From Candidatus Gastranaerophilales bacterium (GTDB lineage: Bacteria; Cyanobacteriota; Vampirovibrionia; Gastranaerophilales; Gastranaerophilaceae): a stretch of DNA of 64,000 bases. Shown piece after piece: positions 1-9,801 of this stretch. The notes beneath the pieces were generated by a model. That model was not told the origin of the DNA, searched no databases, and saw only the letters and a list, made by a program, of their open reading frames with translations. The stretch covers positions 280,315 through 344,314 of the forward strand of contig CALUYD010000001.1 in NCBI GenBank assembly GCA_944324915.1. Reading direction: 5' to 3'. Positions within the stretch are counted from its first letter, which is position 1. Each line of letters starts with the position of its first letter. A program made the position numbers and the translations under genes.

Positions 1-127
1 AACTTTCTTCAATTTTTGCAATCGAATCAGTATATTTATTTGCAATAAAACCTGTATTTAAATTTAAGTTTAAATTAATTAAAATTGAGCTTGTTCTGCT
101 ATCTAGTCCTTGTTTTTGATTTGTCAT
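1..127 (-). CDS. Partial hypothetical protein, N-terminal 42 residues
   Basis: An open frame runs off the left edge of the window. It starts at the ATG whose complement is at 125-127, and an AAAAGGAT ribosome binding site lies about 8 nt upstream. The visible protein begins MTNQKQGLDSRTSSILINLN and continues with an Asn/Leu-rich stretch. No domain is recognisable in 42 residues. The good Shine-Dalgarno spacing and the uninterrupted frame make a real gene likely; its function is unknown. Confidence 0.6.
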   Translation of the reverse strand, partial: MTNQKQGLDSRTSSILINLNLNLNTGFIANKYTDSIAKIEES

Positions 128-216
128 AACGATATCCTTTTGTCCTTATATAAATAAAAACAAAAACCAAGTCGTTATATCAAAAGTATATAATTTTGTT
201 ACATAACTTTACAAAA

Positions 217-3200
217 TTATTGCTCAACATAGCTGATTAATTTTTCAACTGCACTTTGAATTGAATTAATTTTATCTTCAATTATTTCAACCCTATTTGA
301 AAGCATTTTAGTCTGAGTCATATTTTCATAGAAAATATCAATAAATTGTGCAGGATTGAAATTATCGTTTTGCGCTTGAACTAAAAGTTCGACTTTTTTT
401 GTTAGTTCCATAATTTTAGCATCTTGAATTTGAGAATTTTTAATAATGTGTTTTAGTGCATTTTCGATTTTTGCGCTGAATTCTAAGACATTACTTTTTG
501 ATTTTTCACTTTGAAGAAGTCTTGTTTTGATATCTTCAAAGCCGATATTTTTCATATCGTCAAATCTTTCTGCTAAATCATCAATTTTAACAACAGCATC
601 TTTAAACCAACCGGATAAATGACCAAGTTCTGCTTCAACATCTCGGTTGATTTTAACGCCTTCAAGCCCTACTGTTCTTAATTCTATGATTTTTTCAAAT
701 ATATTTTTAAATTCTTCATTATTTGCAGTGTTTTTCTCGATTGTTAAGCGGATTTTAGCCAAATCAGACTCAACATCTTCTAATGTATAAGAATAATTAG
801 AATTGTCTTCGTTTGTTCTTATTCTTTTGACTGCGTTTTCTAATTTTGAAAATTCGCTTGCTAAATTTTCTTTAATTTCTTGAGAAATATTACTCTTTAA
901 AAATTCAAAATTAGATAAATATTCTTGAACTTTGTTTGATAAATTATCAATATTATTATTTTGTTTATCAATTTCTGAATTGTCTTGGGGTTTATCTAAA
1001 AGAGCTGAAATTTTTTGAACGTTATCTTTTAATTTTTGTTCAATTTGTTCTTTTGTTTCTTTAAATTCGTCTGATAATTCAATGTTAAATTCTTCAATAG
1101 CTTGAATTTTTTCTGAAATTTTAGAAATTGCACTCAATATAGAAGCAACATTTTTGCTTTCTTCCATATTTGCAATTTTCATAGATAAATTTGATGTACT
1201 TGATTGAATTTCTTCTAATAATTCTTTAGCGTTGTGGATTTGTTGAAGATTTGTTCTATCGATTTTTGTTTCGATATCTACAACAGTTTCTCTAAGAGAT
1301 TTTTTCTCAATAATATTATCTAAATCAGCACCGATATAATTATCTAAAAGTTTATCGATTTTTAGCTCAAACTGTTGAATTGAACCTTTATTTGATTTAT
1401 CAATTGCGCTAATACCTTCTAAAATATCGCTTTTGATTTCATTTAAAATATCGCAAGATTGAGCTGATGTAGCGTTAATTGTGTCATTGATTTTATCAAT
1501 TGTATCTTGGCTGAAATTTTCAAGACCAACTTCTAGGGAAGCTAATTTATTTGCGATTTTATCGGCATTATCTTGTTGTTTTATTGAAAATTCTTGAAAA
1601 TCAACTCTGTTATTTACAAATTCTTTTTGAATTTTATCATTTACTGATTCAACACTATCGATAAGATGATCTGAAAGTCTTTGTAAATCAACTTTTAGAG
1701 TATCAATTGTTTCAATATTTATCGTTTTAACATCTTCATGGATTTTATCTGCCGCTGTTTTTAAATTTTCTTGAACAGTTGAGATAATATCTAAACAAGA
1801 TGTTTTAATTTGGCTTAAATTTGCACTATTTTCAGTAACAACGTGAGTTCTGAATATTTCTAATTTATCTGAAATAGTTGGAATTGCTTCAGAAATTTGA
1901 GTTAAAATTTGCATGCTTGAAACAGAGCCCATATCATTAAGGCTTGTTTGCATATTTTGAATAGATGATTGAATTTCTAAAGTAATATCTCGAAGATTAT
2001 CGGCTAAATCTTTGATATTTCTTCCTAAATCTTGATTTTTTAATTCGTTCATAGCCTTTTCAATCGGCTCTTGAAGAATTTTGATATTACCTTCATTAAT
2101 CGCATTTAAATCTTTTTTAAATGAAGCCAAACCAATTAAAAGTGTTTTAATATCTTCTTTTGATTGGTTTAAATATCTTTCAAATTCTGCTTGATGTTGA
2201 TGAGATTTATATAAAATTTCATCATTAATCAAACCATGAACATCTTTTAATTCACTTCCAAGATTTTGAACTGTTTGAGAAAGTGTTTTGATTTCATCTT
2301 TTGTGTTTGTAATGTTGTTTGATAAATTTTGAATATTATTTGAAACAGTAGCAACATTGCCTGTCAAATTATAAACTTCTGTTTTAACGCCTGCATCTCC
2401 TGCGGTGTTAATGATTTTTTGAATTTCATATTTAACTGTTTCAATTTGATTTTTAAGTTCAGCATTAAGAGCTTGAAGTTGTTGTTTTGAATCAAGCGAA
2501 TTAATGTCATCTTTTAGATTGGTGATAGTGGAAGTAAGGGCTCTAACTTCTCTTAGAGCATCGTTAAATATATTTTCTCTATTTTGGATAGTTCCTATTA
2601 AACCTGTTAAATCACGATATTTTGTATCTATGATTGAAATAGCGGAAATAACGGAATTAACATTTCCTGAAATTGTGTTTAATTCTGATTGAATTAAAGA
2701 AAAATCTTCTTTTGATGTTCCTTGTTTAATTTGGTTTAAGAAATCAGCGAAATTTTTATTTAGTGTGTTTGTTATATTATCAAATCCATTAGAAAAATTG
2801 ATAAAATTTTCGCTTAATTTTGTGATTTCTTCGCTTTGATTATTGTTTTTTTGAAGTTCGATAGCGTTAAATATTTTTTGCAAAGCTAAATCTTGAGAAT
2901 TTAGTTTTGAATACATATTTGCCGTATCATTTAATAATCTTGAAACTTCAGAAGCGATTTTAGGATTTTGCGCTTGTTGAGTTTGCATTAGCGCTTTTAG
3001 CGAATTTTCAAGTTCTTTTATAAATTGATTTGTTTGACCATATTTAAGGTCTATTGTTTTTCGAAATTCGTTAACAAGAGTGGCAGCAATTTTTTCGCTT
3101 GAAACGGTTGTTAAATTTTCATAGCGTTGTGATAAGCTGGTGAGTGCATTATATATTTCCCCTTGTGACATTGATGATTTGGCATATAAACCTTTGATGG

Positions 3201-3243
3201 CTTGTGTTAGTTGGTCTAATCTGATTTCAATACTGTCTACCAT
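217..3243 (-). CDS. Very long coiled-coil protein, function unknown
   Basis: A 1008-residue protein made almost entirely of Leu/Ile/Asn/Lys/Glu-rich segments with heptad-like spacing, typical of extended coiled coils. I see no signal peptide, membrane helix or catalytic motif. Many segments resemble one another (for example ...LSNNITNTKDEIKTL... and ...INNKVQEYLSNFEFL-like stretches), so it may have grown by internal duplication. The start MVDSIEIRLDQL has only a weak, distant GGA upstream, so the exact start is uncertain. It lies upstream of, and on the other side of a gap from, the secreted glycosyl hydrolase on the same strand. It could be a cytoskeletal or scaffold-type protein, but that is speculation from shape only. 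Confidence 0.8.
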   Translation of the reverse strand: MVDSIEIRLDQLTQAIKGLYAKSSMSQGEIYNALTSLSQRYENLTTVSSEKIAATLVNEFRKTIDLKYGQTNQFIKELENSLKALMQTQQAQNPKIASEVSRLLNDTANMYSKLNSQDLALQKIFNAIELQKNNNQSEEITKLSENFINFSNGFDNITNTLNKNFADFLNQIKQGTSKEDFSLIQSELNTISGNVNSVISAISIIDTKYRDLTGLIGTIQNRENIFNDALREVRALTSTITNLKDDINSLDSKQQLQALNAELKNQIETVKYEIQKIINTAGDAGVKTEVYNLTGNVATVSNNIQNLSNNITNTKDEIKTLSQTVQNLGSELKDVHGLINDEILYKSHQHQAEFERYLNQSKEDIKTLLIGLASFKKDLNAINEGNIKILQEPIEKAMNELKNQDLGRNIKDLADNLRDITLEIQSSIQNMQTSLNDMGSVSSMQILTQISEAIPTISDKLEIFRTHVVTENSANLSQIKTSCLDIISTVQENLKTAADKIHEDVKTINIETIDTLKVDLQRLSDHLIDSVESVNDKIQKEFVNNRVDFQEFSIKQQDNADKIANKLASLEVGLENFSQDTIDKINDTINATSAQSCDILNEIKSDILEGISAIDKSNKGSIQQFELKIDKLLDNYIGADLDNIIEKKSLRETVVDIETKIDRTNLQQIHNAKELLEEIQSSTSNLSMKIANMEESKNVASILSAISKISEKIQAIEEFNIELSDEFKETKEQIEQKLKDNVQKISALLDKPQDNSEIDKQNNNIDNLSNKVQEYLSNFEFLKSNISQEIKENLASEFSKLENAVKRIRTNEDNSNYSYTLEDVESDLAKIRLTIEKNTANNEEFKNIFEKIIELRTVGLEGVKINRDVEAELGHLSGWFKDAVVKIDDLAERFDDMKNIGFEDIKTRLLQSEKSKSNVLEFSAKIENALKHIIKNSQIQDAKIMELTKKVELLVQAQNDNFNPAQFIDIFYENMTQTKMLSNRVEIIEDKINSIQSAVEKLISYVEQ

Positions 3244-3323
3244 GATTTTTTATGTTTTTCCTTTACTCCCATGAAAGTTATTTTAGCAAAAGTCAAGAAA
3301 TAAGGCTAATTGTAAACTTTATC

Positions 3324-5255
3324 TTAATATGTTTGCTCTTTGAATACACTTGTTTTTAATACATTTCTGTAATTGTCGCTTAAATGAGCCCAATCAAAGA
3401 GAATTACACCATCAAGTTTAAGTTTTCTAACTATGTGAATTTGTCTTAATAAATCCTCCGGATCTGATTCGATAAAGCCTGCAAATAATCCGGGGTAAAC
3501 CTGTGCATTATTAGATGTTTTTTTCTTTATTTCTTCTAACATTGATTTAGCTAAATTATCATCCCCTGTTAATATTAATGGAGTAACTGCATCTAAATAG
3601 CAATTATCTACCCAGCTAAACCAATCTTGGAATTTTGTTTGTATACTAACTTTGTAATCAGGAAAAATTACCGCTGATAACATTACATCTCTGTATTTTA
3701 AAAGATTGTGTACTTGTTGAATATAGCGAGTGATTTTATTTCTTCTATATTCGCACCAAACATCCCACATTTGTGTTTTTGGTTGGATTTCCATAGGGTC
3801 ATAAGCAAATATTTGAAAAAATTCTTCACGAGCATATTTTGTATAACCCCATTGGTTGTTTAAATTTTCTTTTGATATATTAGGATACCTTACATAATCA
3901 ATATTTACGCCATCAACTGCGTATTTTGTTGTAATTTCAGAGATAAGTCTTAATAAAAACTCTATTACTTCAGGATTTGCAGGGTCTAAGAAATATCCGT
4001 TGTGTTCTTGCGGATGTGGAACATAGCCGTCAAAATCAGCTTTTTGTTTTGTTCTGTTCATCCATTGAGGTTTAACCGCTAATATTGATTTAGGGTTATT
4101 TTGAGGAGGTTTATTTCCTACATAAAAACTTTCAAACCATACGTGAACCTTAATATTTCTTCTGTGGGCTTCCTTAATCCAGACAGCCAGGGCGTCAAAA
4201 TTTTCAAAATCAGGATTTTGTTCTTCAAAACCATAATCTCTCATTGTTTGAGATGGGAAGATTGTTCTTCCATGGAAATATGTTTCTAAGAATATATTGT
4301 TAATACCTGTATCTTTAATTTTATCAAGTGTTTTTTGAATTTCTTGGATATTTTTTGAATTTGGTCTTATCCAAGTTCCTTTTAGTTCTTTTTCTAAATA
4401 AGGAAGTGTATATTGAAAAGCCAATGAAGCATATTTAATGGATTCTTTTGCGCAATTTAGTGATATATCGGATGAATCTTTTTTTGATTTTCGATACATT
4501 TGTTTTGCTTTTTTTAGATAATAATAGATAAATTTATCATCCCTATCATCATAATCTGATTTAGTAGAAATTAAAATATCTTCAACATCTTCTATTTTTG
4601 ATTTTGCGTAGTAGCGATAGCTATCTATTGTAGTATAAGAGCGAATTGTTTTATTAATTATTTGAACTTTTGTTCCTATTTTTAAGTTATCGCTTATCCA
4701 TTTTTTAGCGCTTCCATGACCTGATATTACAAAGCCGTCGTTTGGAATATTGGAATTTGCCCCTGTAAGGGCAACAACAACTCCGTCTTGAACTATTGCT
4801 TCTTTACCAAATTCATTTGTGCCTGTTGTTTTACCGTAGCCTTTTGTATAAATTACAAGCTGATTTGGACCTCTGTATCCGGGGTATGTGTTTGTAGGTA
4901 AAATTTCATCTTGCGGATAAATCGCATTAATTTTTCTTGATGATTCAGATAATATTCTATCGCTTGAATCTTTTGTAATAATATTGATTTTGTATTCTTT
5001 TTGTTGTGTTTGGGTTTTTTGGGTTTCTTTTTTTACTTGAGGTTGAGGTTTATTTACTAATGTTATTTCTTGATTTTTTTGAACATAGAGAGGTTTTGTT
5101 TGCTTTTTTTCTCTATATTCTATTGATTTTTGAGGTTTTAGAAGATTATCATAATCTTTTGCGCTAATAGGAATTGCATCAGCAAAGGCAAATTGAGCCT
5201 TAAATAGCAATAGCGCAACAAAAATAAATTTAATTATATTTAATAAACCCCTCAA
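3324..5255 (-). CDS. Secreted family-10-like glycosyl hydrolase (GHL10)
   Basis: 643 residues. The N-terminus (MRGLLNIIKFIFVALLL...FAFA) is a signal peptide, so the protein is exported. A Pro/Gln/Lys-rich linker (about 30-90) is followed by a domain around 115-210 containing GTNEFGKEA and IPNDGFVISGHG, as in cyanobacterial proteins of this type. The C-terminal part (about 290-630) is a TIM-barrel GHL10 domain: GTWIRP, NNIFLETYFHGRTIFPS, HVWFESF, VDGVNIDYVRYP and VILFDWAHLSD. The family is thought to act on cell-wall or exopolysaccharide glycans; the substrate is unknown. It is on the same strand as rseP, 75 nt downstream of it. Confidence 0.85.
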   Translation of the reverse strand: MRGLLNIIKFIFVALLLFKAQFAFADAIPISAKDYDNLLKPQKSIEYREKKQTKPLYVQKNQEITLVNKPQPQVKKETQKTQTQQKEYKINIITKDSSDRILSESSRKINAIYPQDEILPTNTYPGYRGPNQLVIYTKGYGKTTGTNEFGKEAIVQDGVVVALTGANSNIPNDGFVISGHGSAKKWISDNLKIGTKVQIINKTIRSYTTIDSYRYYAKSKIEDVEDILISTKSDYDDRDDKFIYYYLKKAKQMYRKSKKDSSDISLNCAKESIKYASLAFQYTLPYLEKELKGTWIRPNSKNIQEIQKTLDKIKDTGINNIFLETYFHGRTIFPSQTMRDYGFEEQNPDFENFDALAVWIKEAHRRNIKVHVWFESFYVGNKPPQNNPKSILAVKPQWMNRTKQKADFDGYVPHPQEHNGYFLDPANPEVIEFLLRLISEITTKYAVDGVNIDYVRYPNISKENLNNQWGYTKYAREEFFQIFAYDPMEIQPKTQMWDVWCEYRRNKITRYIQQVHNLLKYRDVMLSAVIFPDYKVSIQTKFQDWFSWVDNCYLDAVTPLILTGDDNLAKSMLEEIKKKTSNNAQVYPGLFAGFIESDPEDLLRQIHIVRKLKLDGVILFDWAHLSDNYRNVLKTSVFKEQTY

Positions 5256-5330
5256 GAGCCCCTCTTTTTATTTCTTTATTATTTAAATTTTATAATAAAA
5301 AAATAGCTCGAGCAAAAAATTTTATATTCC

Positions 5331-6734
5331 TTAAAATTTCTTTGTAACAAGGGCAAAAATATCATTATAACAAATTGCTATCATTAAAATGATTAAAAGA
5401 ATAAAGAAAAAGTTTGTTATTTTTTCACCTAATTCTTTGTCAGGTTTTTTACCTGTTATAGTTTCAATTATTAAAAACATCACATGACCGCCGTCAAGCG
5501 CCGGAATTGGCAAGAAATTCATAATAGCAAGGTTTATTGATATCATTGCAGTTAATAAAATTCCATTTAATAAGCCTTTTGAAGCAATAATATCTCCGCC
5601 GATTTTAATTACCGCTATAACTCCATGCATATCTGATGCGCTTACTTTTCCTGTGATTAATTGCCATAAACCTTTTAGCATAATAGCTGTTGTTGAATAT
5701 AAATAATCAAAAGATTTTGTGATGATTGCTTTTGGAGTTTTTGTTTGTACAAAAATTTCTTCAATTTTTAACATTATTCCAAAAGTACCTTCTTTATTGA
5801 CTTTAATATTATCAATATTGATTTCTTTATTATCTCTTAAAACAGTAACACTTAAAGGTTTATAGGTGTCAGATAAAGCAAAAGCAACATCTTCAAGAGT
5901 ATATGAATTATCAGATACAAAACTTTTTTGAGAATAAATTTTATCTCTTAAATGAATTTGATTTTCGTTTAGCTCAAGTCCTTCTTTTTTATATCTTTCA
6001 AGACCTTCAAGGATATTTTTATTCAATTTAAGCGGTTTTTCAGATATTGTTTTTGGAAGAATGATTTTTTGATTTTTTGTTATTTCATCTTTAATTTGAG
6101 GATTTAATTTTTTTAATTGTTCTAAATTTTGATTTATTAAATCTTCTTGAGCATAATTATCAAAAACTTTAGAATTTTTTGCAAAAAGAGATAATTGATA
6201 TAATGATTTAATTTCAATTCCGTTAACTTTTAGGATTTTATCTCCTTTTTTAATTCCAAGCTCTTGAACATTTGAAGTTTTATTATTTGCAAAGCCTTCA
6301 ACATAAAGATTTTGGCTTGATGTTGGAAGTTTTTGATAAAATGCGGCACAGAATATTACAAGAATTATTGCAAACACAATATTCATCAAAACACCGGCTG
6401 ATACTACAAATAATTTTTGAGGAATTGTTTTATTTTCATATAATTCAGGTGAATCAGAAGGTAATATTTCTGATTTATCTATATCGTTATTTTCTTTGTT
6501 ATCTTTTTGAAAATTTTCTTCATCGTCTGCAAAGCTGACATATCCGCCAAATAAAAAGGCATGTATATAAAAAACGGTATGACCCCATTTAAATAATTTC
6601 CAACTTGGACCGATTGGCATACCTATTCCAAAGCGAGTAACTCTTATTCCGCATAATTTAGCTGCAAAAAAATGTCCTGCTTCGTGTACTAATATTAATA
6701 AACTGATTAATAAAATCATTAAAATTTGGTTCAT
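5331..6734 (-). CDS. rseP: RIP metalloprotease RseP (site-2 protease)
   Basis: A membrane zinc protease that cleaves transmembrane segments of anti-sigma factors or signal peptides. The zinc motif H17EAGH21 lies in the first transmembrane helix. A PDZ region is visible around 150-180 (GIKKGDKILKVNG), and the C-terminal NFLPIPALDGGH motif supplies the third metal ligand. At 467 residues it is longer than typical RseP because of a Lys/Asn-rich insertion around 190-290 within or beside the PDZ region. The start has an AGAGGA site, and the gene begins 9 nt after the upstream gene's stop, so the two are probably co-transcribed. Confidence 0.93.
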   Translation of the reverse strand: MNQILMILLISLLILVHEAGHFFAAKLCGIRVTRFGIGMPIGPSWKLFKWGHTVFYIHAFLFGGYVSFADDEENFQKDNKENNDIDKSEILPSDSPELYENKTIPQKLFVVSAGVLMNIVFAIILVIFCAAFYQKLPTSSQNLYVEGFANNKTSNVQELGIKKGDKILKVNGIEIKSLYQLSLFAKNSKVFDNYAQEDLINQNLEQLKKLNPQIKDEITKNQKIILPKTISEKPLKLNKNILEGLERYKKEGLELNENQIHLRDKIYSQKSFVSDNSYTLEDVAFALSDTYKPLSVTVLRDNKEINIDNIKVNKEGTFGIMLKIEEIFVQTKTPKAIITKSFDYLYSTTAIMLKGLWQLITGKVSASDMHGVIAVIKIGGDIIASKGLLNGILLTAMISINLAIMNFLPIPALDGGHVMFLIIETITGKKPDKELGEKITNFFFILLIILMIAICYNDIFALVTKKF

Positions 6735-6743
6735 AAAATCCTC

Positions 6744-7802
6744 TTATTGATTTGGGGGAACTTTTTTATATAATCCGAAAATGCTTGGTTTATAAGAATT
6801 TAAATTTTTATTTGATTCGGTTAATAAAAGACGCAGTTTTTTATTTTGGTCTTCTAAATCTCTTGCTCTTTGTTCTAATTTTTTATTTTTTTGTTCAATT
6901 TCTTTTATTTTTGCAGAAAAATTCAAATCATCCGCAAAAATTTGATTAACATGTTTGGCTATTTTTTTTGCCATAGAGCGAGCAATCATATTTAAAGTTC
7001 TTTCTGAAATATCAAGTTTAAATTCGTTGCTTTTTGGAGTTAAATCAACGTTTTTCTTTGATAATTCGGAAACAACATATTCTCTGAATTTTTCTTGTGC
7101 TTCATAAGATTCTGATAATAAGCTCATATCATCAAAATCGGCGCTGTTTTCTTCTTGATTTTCTTCTTGAATTATATTTGCTTGCGGTTGTTTAGGTGCA
7201 AAATCTTGACCTGTTGCAAGCATAGCGCCTTCTAAAATACCCATTTTTTCTTTTTTGGGTTCTTCAAAGTTAAAATTAGGGTCGTTTATAGGATTAATAT
7301 CTTTAATAGCTTCTTGTTCTAATAAATTATAATCAATTTTTAATTCATCAATATCATTATTTTGAACTTTGCTTATTAAAGGAGTTCCATCCGATAAAGT
7401 TATATCGTTTAAAAGATTGCTTGTAGCAGGTGTTATTGTAGCTTGTTCATTTATTTGTTGAGTAGTTTGAATTGTGGGCTGTTGAGGCAATTCATAAGTA
7501 TTTTGATTTTGAACAAACATAGCTTGATTTTGTTGGTTTTGAGCCTCTTTTTGTTGTGCTTCAATTTCCTTTTGGGCTTCAATTTCTTTTTGTTTTTCTT
7601 CTTCCTCTTTTGCGTTAAATAATTTAGTTAAAACTAAATCAAGAGCGTTTTTATCGTAAAATTCGCTTCCTTGTTCATCTTCAAATATTGCTTCAACTCT
7701 CCATTTATTAAAAAAAGTATCGAGAGTATATGCGTCAATAAAAAAGCCTTTTGACGCTAAATTTTGCAAAATTTCATTTTTTGTATAAACATTTGATGTC
7801 AT
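6744..7802 (-). CDS. Orphan protein with N-terminal helical domain and C-terminal coiled coil
   Basis: 352 residues, no signal peptide. An N-terminal domain of about 65 residues (KNEILQNLASKGFFIDAYTL) resembles a small winged-helix/MerR-like fold. It is followed by a low-complexity Gln/Glu/Asn-rich middle and a C-terminal coiled coil ending in SIFGLYKKVPP. The same plan, including a closing FGLY(K/T)K motif, occurs in the protein at 42873-43514, so the two form a small family. Its position directly before rseP suggests a shared transcript. Function unknown. Confidence 0.8.
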   Translation of the reverse strand: MTSNVYTKNEILQNLASKGFFIDAYTLDTFFNKWRVEAIFEDEQGSEFYDKNALDLVLTKLFNAKEEEEKQKEIEAQKEIEAQQKEAQNQQNQAMFVQNQNTYELPQQPTIQTTQQINEQATITPATSNLLNDITLSDGTPLISKVQNNDIDELKIDYNLLEQEAIKDINPINDPNFNFEEPKKEKMGILEGAMLATGQDFAPKQPQANIIQEENQEENSADFDDMSLLSESYEAQEKFREYVVSELSKKNVDLTPKSNEFKLDISERTLNMIARSMAKKIAKHVNQIFADDLNFSAKIKEIEQKNKKLEQRARDLEDQNKKLRLLLTESNKNLNSYKPSIFGLYKKVPPNQ

Positions 7803-7819
7803 AAACTACCCTAAAAATA

Positions 7820-7849
7820 ATTATACGCAAAAAAATAAGCCTTGTCTAA
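7820..7849 (-). promoter_or_regulatory. Sigma-70-type promoter for the 6744-7802/rseP transcript
   Basis: On the minus strand, TTAGAC (7844-7849) is followed by an 18-nt spacer and TATAAT (7820-7825), about 18 nt before the ATG at 7802. An AGGG ribosome site lies between. Consensus match only. Confidence 0.55.
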
Positions 7850-7883
7850 CTAAAATAAAAAGAAGCCTCTTTATTAAAGAGGC
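7850..7883 (-). terminator. Intrinsic terminator of the 7904-9109 gene
   Basis: On the minus strand a GCCTCTTTA/TAAAGAGGC hairpin (7865-7883) is followed by TTCTTTTTATTTT. It sits 20 nt past the stop of the upstream gene and separates it from the rseP transcript. Confidence 0.75.
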
Positions 7884-7903
7884 AATATTGGTTGAGTATT
7901 ATA

Positions 7904-9109
7904 TTAAATTGTTTGTTTTGCTTTTGTGATTGAATTTTTTAATTCGTCCGCCAAATCTCTTCTTCCTGATTGTTCATAAATTTTTGTTACGGATTCTAAA
8001 AATTTCATGTTTTGTTTGGGTTGATTATTTTTTGTCCCTTGTTGTACGAAATTATTTGTTCTTTTGATATAAGGGCTTGTAAATTCTTTTTTAGGCTGCA
8101 TTTTCGGTCTTGGAGGAATTTGAAAATTACCGTTTGATTGAATATCTGTGCTAAAGCCTTTGTTAATTCTTATAACTTCTTGGTCTTTATATGGGTTTTG
8201 TGTGCTTTTTTGATATTGATTTAGTGCAAAACTTTTCTTTAATAAATCTTTATCAACAGTTTTTATTTGAGCACTTTGATATTTGTTTTGAATATATTCT
8301 TGATATTTTTGATGAGCTTTTGTAAGTTCTTTTTGTGCTTGTCTTAGTGCTTCTTGTCTATTTGAATTATTTTTATATTCTTCTTTTTGAATAGTGATAT
8401 TTTTTCCCAGGCTTCCTATTTGAACGTTATCATTCAAATATTTTGAATTATTTAAGCCGATTAGAGGTTCTTTATCTTGAGCAACTTTGTTCATAAGTGT
8501 TTTTATTAGAATTGAAACAATTACAAACAATGTTAAAAGAATTAAAATTTTACCGGACGGCCCATTTTTTAATTCAGATAATATGCTTGAGCTTAAATGA
8601 TAGAAATTAAATGAATTATCGTCCCATTCTTGGCTATCGTCAGCATATTCAAGGTCATCATTATATGTTGTTGATTTATATTCTGAAATCGGTCGATTAA
8701 TAATAACTTTTTTTGATGTATCTTCTTTAATTTCAAATAAAGAATTTACAAAAACCAATTCGGTATTTTGCGCGTCTTTTCCGTTTACATAAATTCTTAC
8801 TTTGTTTTTATCAAGTTGTTTTACTGTAACGTTATCTATATTTGAAACATCATCATAAATTGTGCCTAAATTTTTAGCTAATGTTGAATTTTTTAAATCA
8901 AAATATACGTTTCCGTCTTCATCAACATGGTTTTTATAGGGAACTTGTTGTGTTGAATCTATGCTTAATTCATAAGCATTCGGATTATCTTTTGCTTTTG
9001 AAATAACAACTGATGATATAACATTTTCATCTGCTAAAGCAGGTGTTGCAATTAAAGCTACAACAAAGGCAATAAAAATATTTTTTATCTTCAAGGAACT
9101 AATTCTCAT
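7904..9109 (-). CDS. Exported membrane-anchored protein with AMIN-like N-terminal domain
   Basis: 401 residues. A signal peptide (IKNIFIAFVVALIATPALA) is followed by a beta-rich domain (about 30-135: ISSVVISKAKDNPNAYELSI, VYFDLKNSTL, VTVKQLDKNKVRIYVNG) that resembles AMIN-type envelope domains. A transmembrane helix lies near 183-205 (GKILILLTLFVIVSILIKTL). The cytoplasmic tail is basic, Gln/Asn-rich and disordered-looking, and ends in a conserved-looking helix (MKFLESVTKIYEQSGRRDLADEL). The AMIN assignment rests on pattern only. A periplasmic glycan-sensing or structural role is possible but not shown. Confidence 0.8.
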   Translation of the reverse strand: MRISSLKIKNIFIAFVVALIATPALADENVISSVVISKAKDNPNAYELSIDSTQQVPYKNHVDEDGNVYFDLKNSTLAKNLGTIYDDVSNIDNVTVKQLDKNKVRIYVNGKDAQNTELVFVNSLFEIKEDTSKKVIINRPISEYKSTTYNDDLEYADDSQEWDDNSFNFYHLSSSILSELKNGPSGKILILLTLFVIVSILIKTLMNKVAQDKEPLIGLNNSKYLNDNVQIGSLGKNITIQKEEYKNNSNRQEALRQAQKELTKAHQKYQEYIQNKYQSAQIKTVDKDLLKKSFALNQYQKSTQNPYKDQEVIRINKGFSTDIQSNGNFQIPPRPKMQPKKEFTSPYIKRTNNFVQQGTKNNQPKQNMKFLESVTKIYEQSGRRDLADELKNSITKAKQTI

Positions 9110-9224
9110 TCCTAAATACTCTCCCTAAAAAACTAATTCATAAAAAGTCTATACTTAAGATGATATTAGCTTTGTTATAAGAGGGCATTAGTCCTAAGAT
9201 TGTTTTTGAAAATAATTTCTAAAT

Positions 9225-9698
9225 CTAAAGATTAATTTTTTTAATTAAATTAGCCATTTCAATAGCACTTTGAGCGCATTGAGCACCTTTGTTTCCTGCT
9301 TTTGTGCCTGCACGTTCTATTGCTTGTTCAATATTGTCGGTTGTTAATACTCCGAATAATACAGGTATACCGCTATTTAAGGATACTGATGCAATGCCTT
9401 TTGATAATTCAGCGCAAACATAATCATAATGAGATGTTGCACCTTTTATAATAGCTCCCAGAGTAACAATAGCGCTATATTTTTTAGTGTCTGCTGCATA
9501 TTTTGCGCTTAATGGGATTTCAAAAGCTCCAGGGACCCAAATTACATCAATATTTTCATCTTTTACGCCTAGTCTTTTAAAGGTATCAAGCGCACCTTCT
9601 AATAATTTTGAACCTATAAAATCGTTAAATCTTGCAATAACAATACAAAATTTGTCATTTTCTTGTGCGTATAATTTACCTTCAAAAGTGTTAGCCAT
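9225..9698 (-). CDS. ribH: 6,7-dimethyl-8-ribityllumazine synthase
   Basis: Catalyses the penultimate step of riboflavin synthesis, condensing 5-amino-6-ribitylaminouracil with 3,4-dihydroxy-2-butanone 4-phosphate. 157 residues, the usual length. Family motifs are present: [71 protein letters not shown]. The start has a clean AAAGGAG site. No other rib gene is nearby, and no FMN riboswitch is visible upstream. Confidence 0.97.
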   Translation of the reverse strand: MANTFEGKLYAQENDKFCIVIARFNDFIGSKLLEGALDTFKRLGVKDENIDVIWVPGAFEIPLSAKYAADTKKYSAIVTLGAIIKGATSHYDYVCAELSKGIASVSLNSGIPVLFGVLTTDNIEQAIERAGTKAGNKGAQCAQSAIEMANLIKKINL

Positions 9699-9801
9699 TT
9701 TAATTTCTCCTTTGAATTTAAAATATCATGAAAACATTTCTAAATAAAGTATCATCTTAATTAATGACGACAATATATTTGCTCTTTGTTAGAATTTTTT
9801 T

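Noticed and set aside
2504..2692. 62-residue plus-strand ORF within the coiled-coil gene
   Set aside because: Antisense shadow of a long, continuous coding frame with no independent signals.
9699..9801. FMN riboswitch upstream of ribH
   Set aside because: None of the conserved FMN-element sequence is present in the 103-nt gap, which holds only AT-rich promoter-like sequence.
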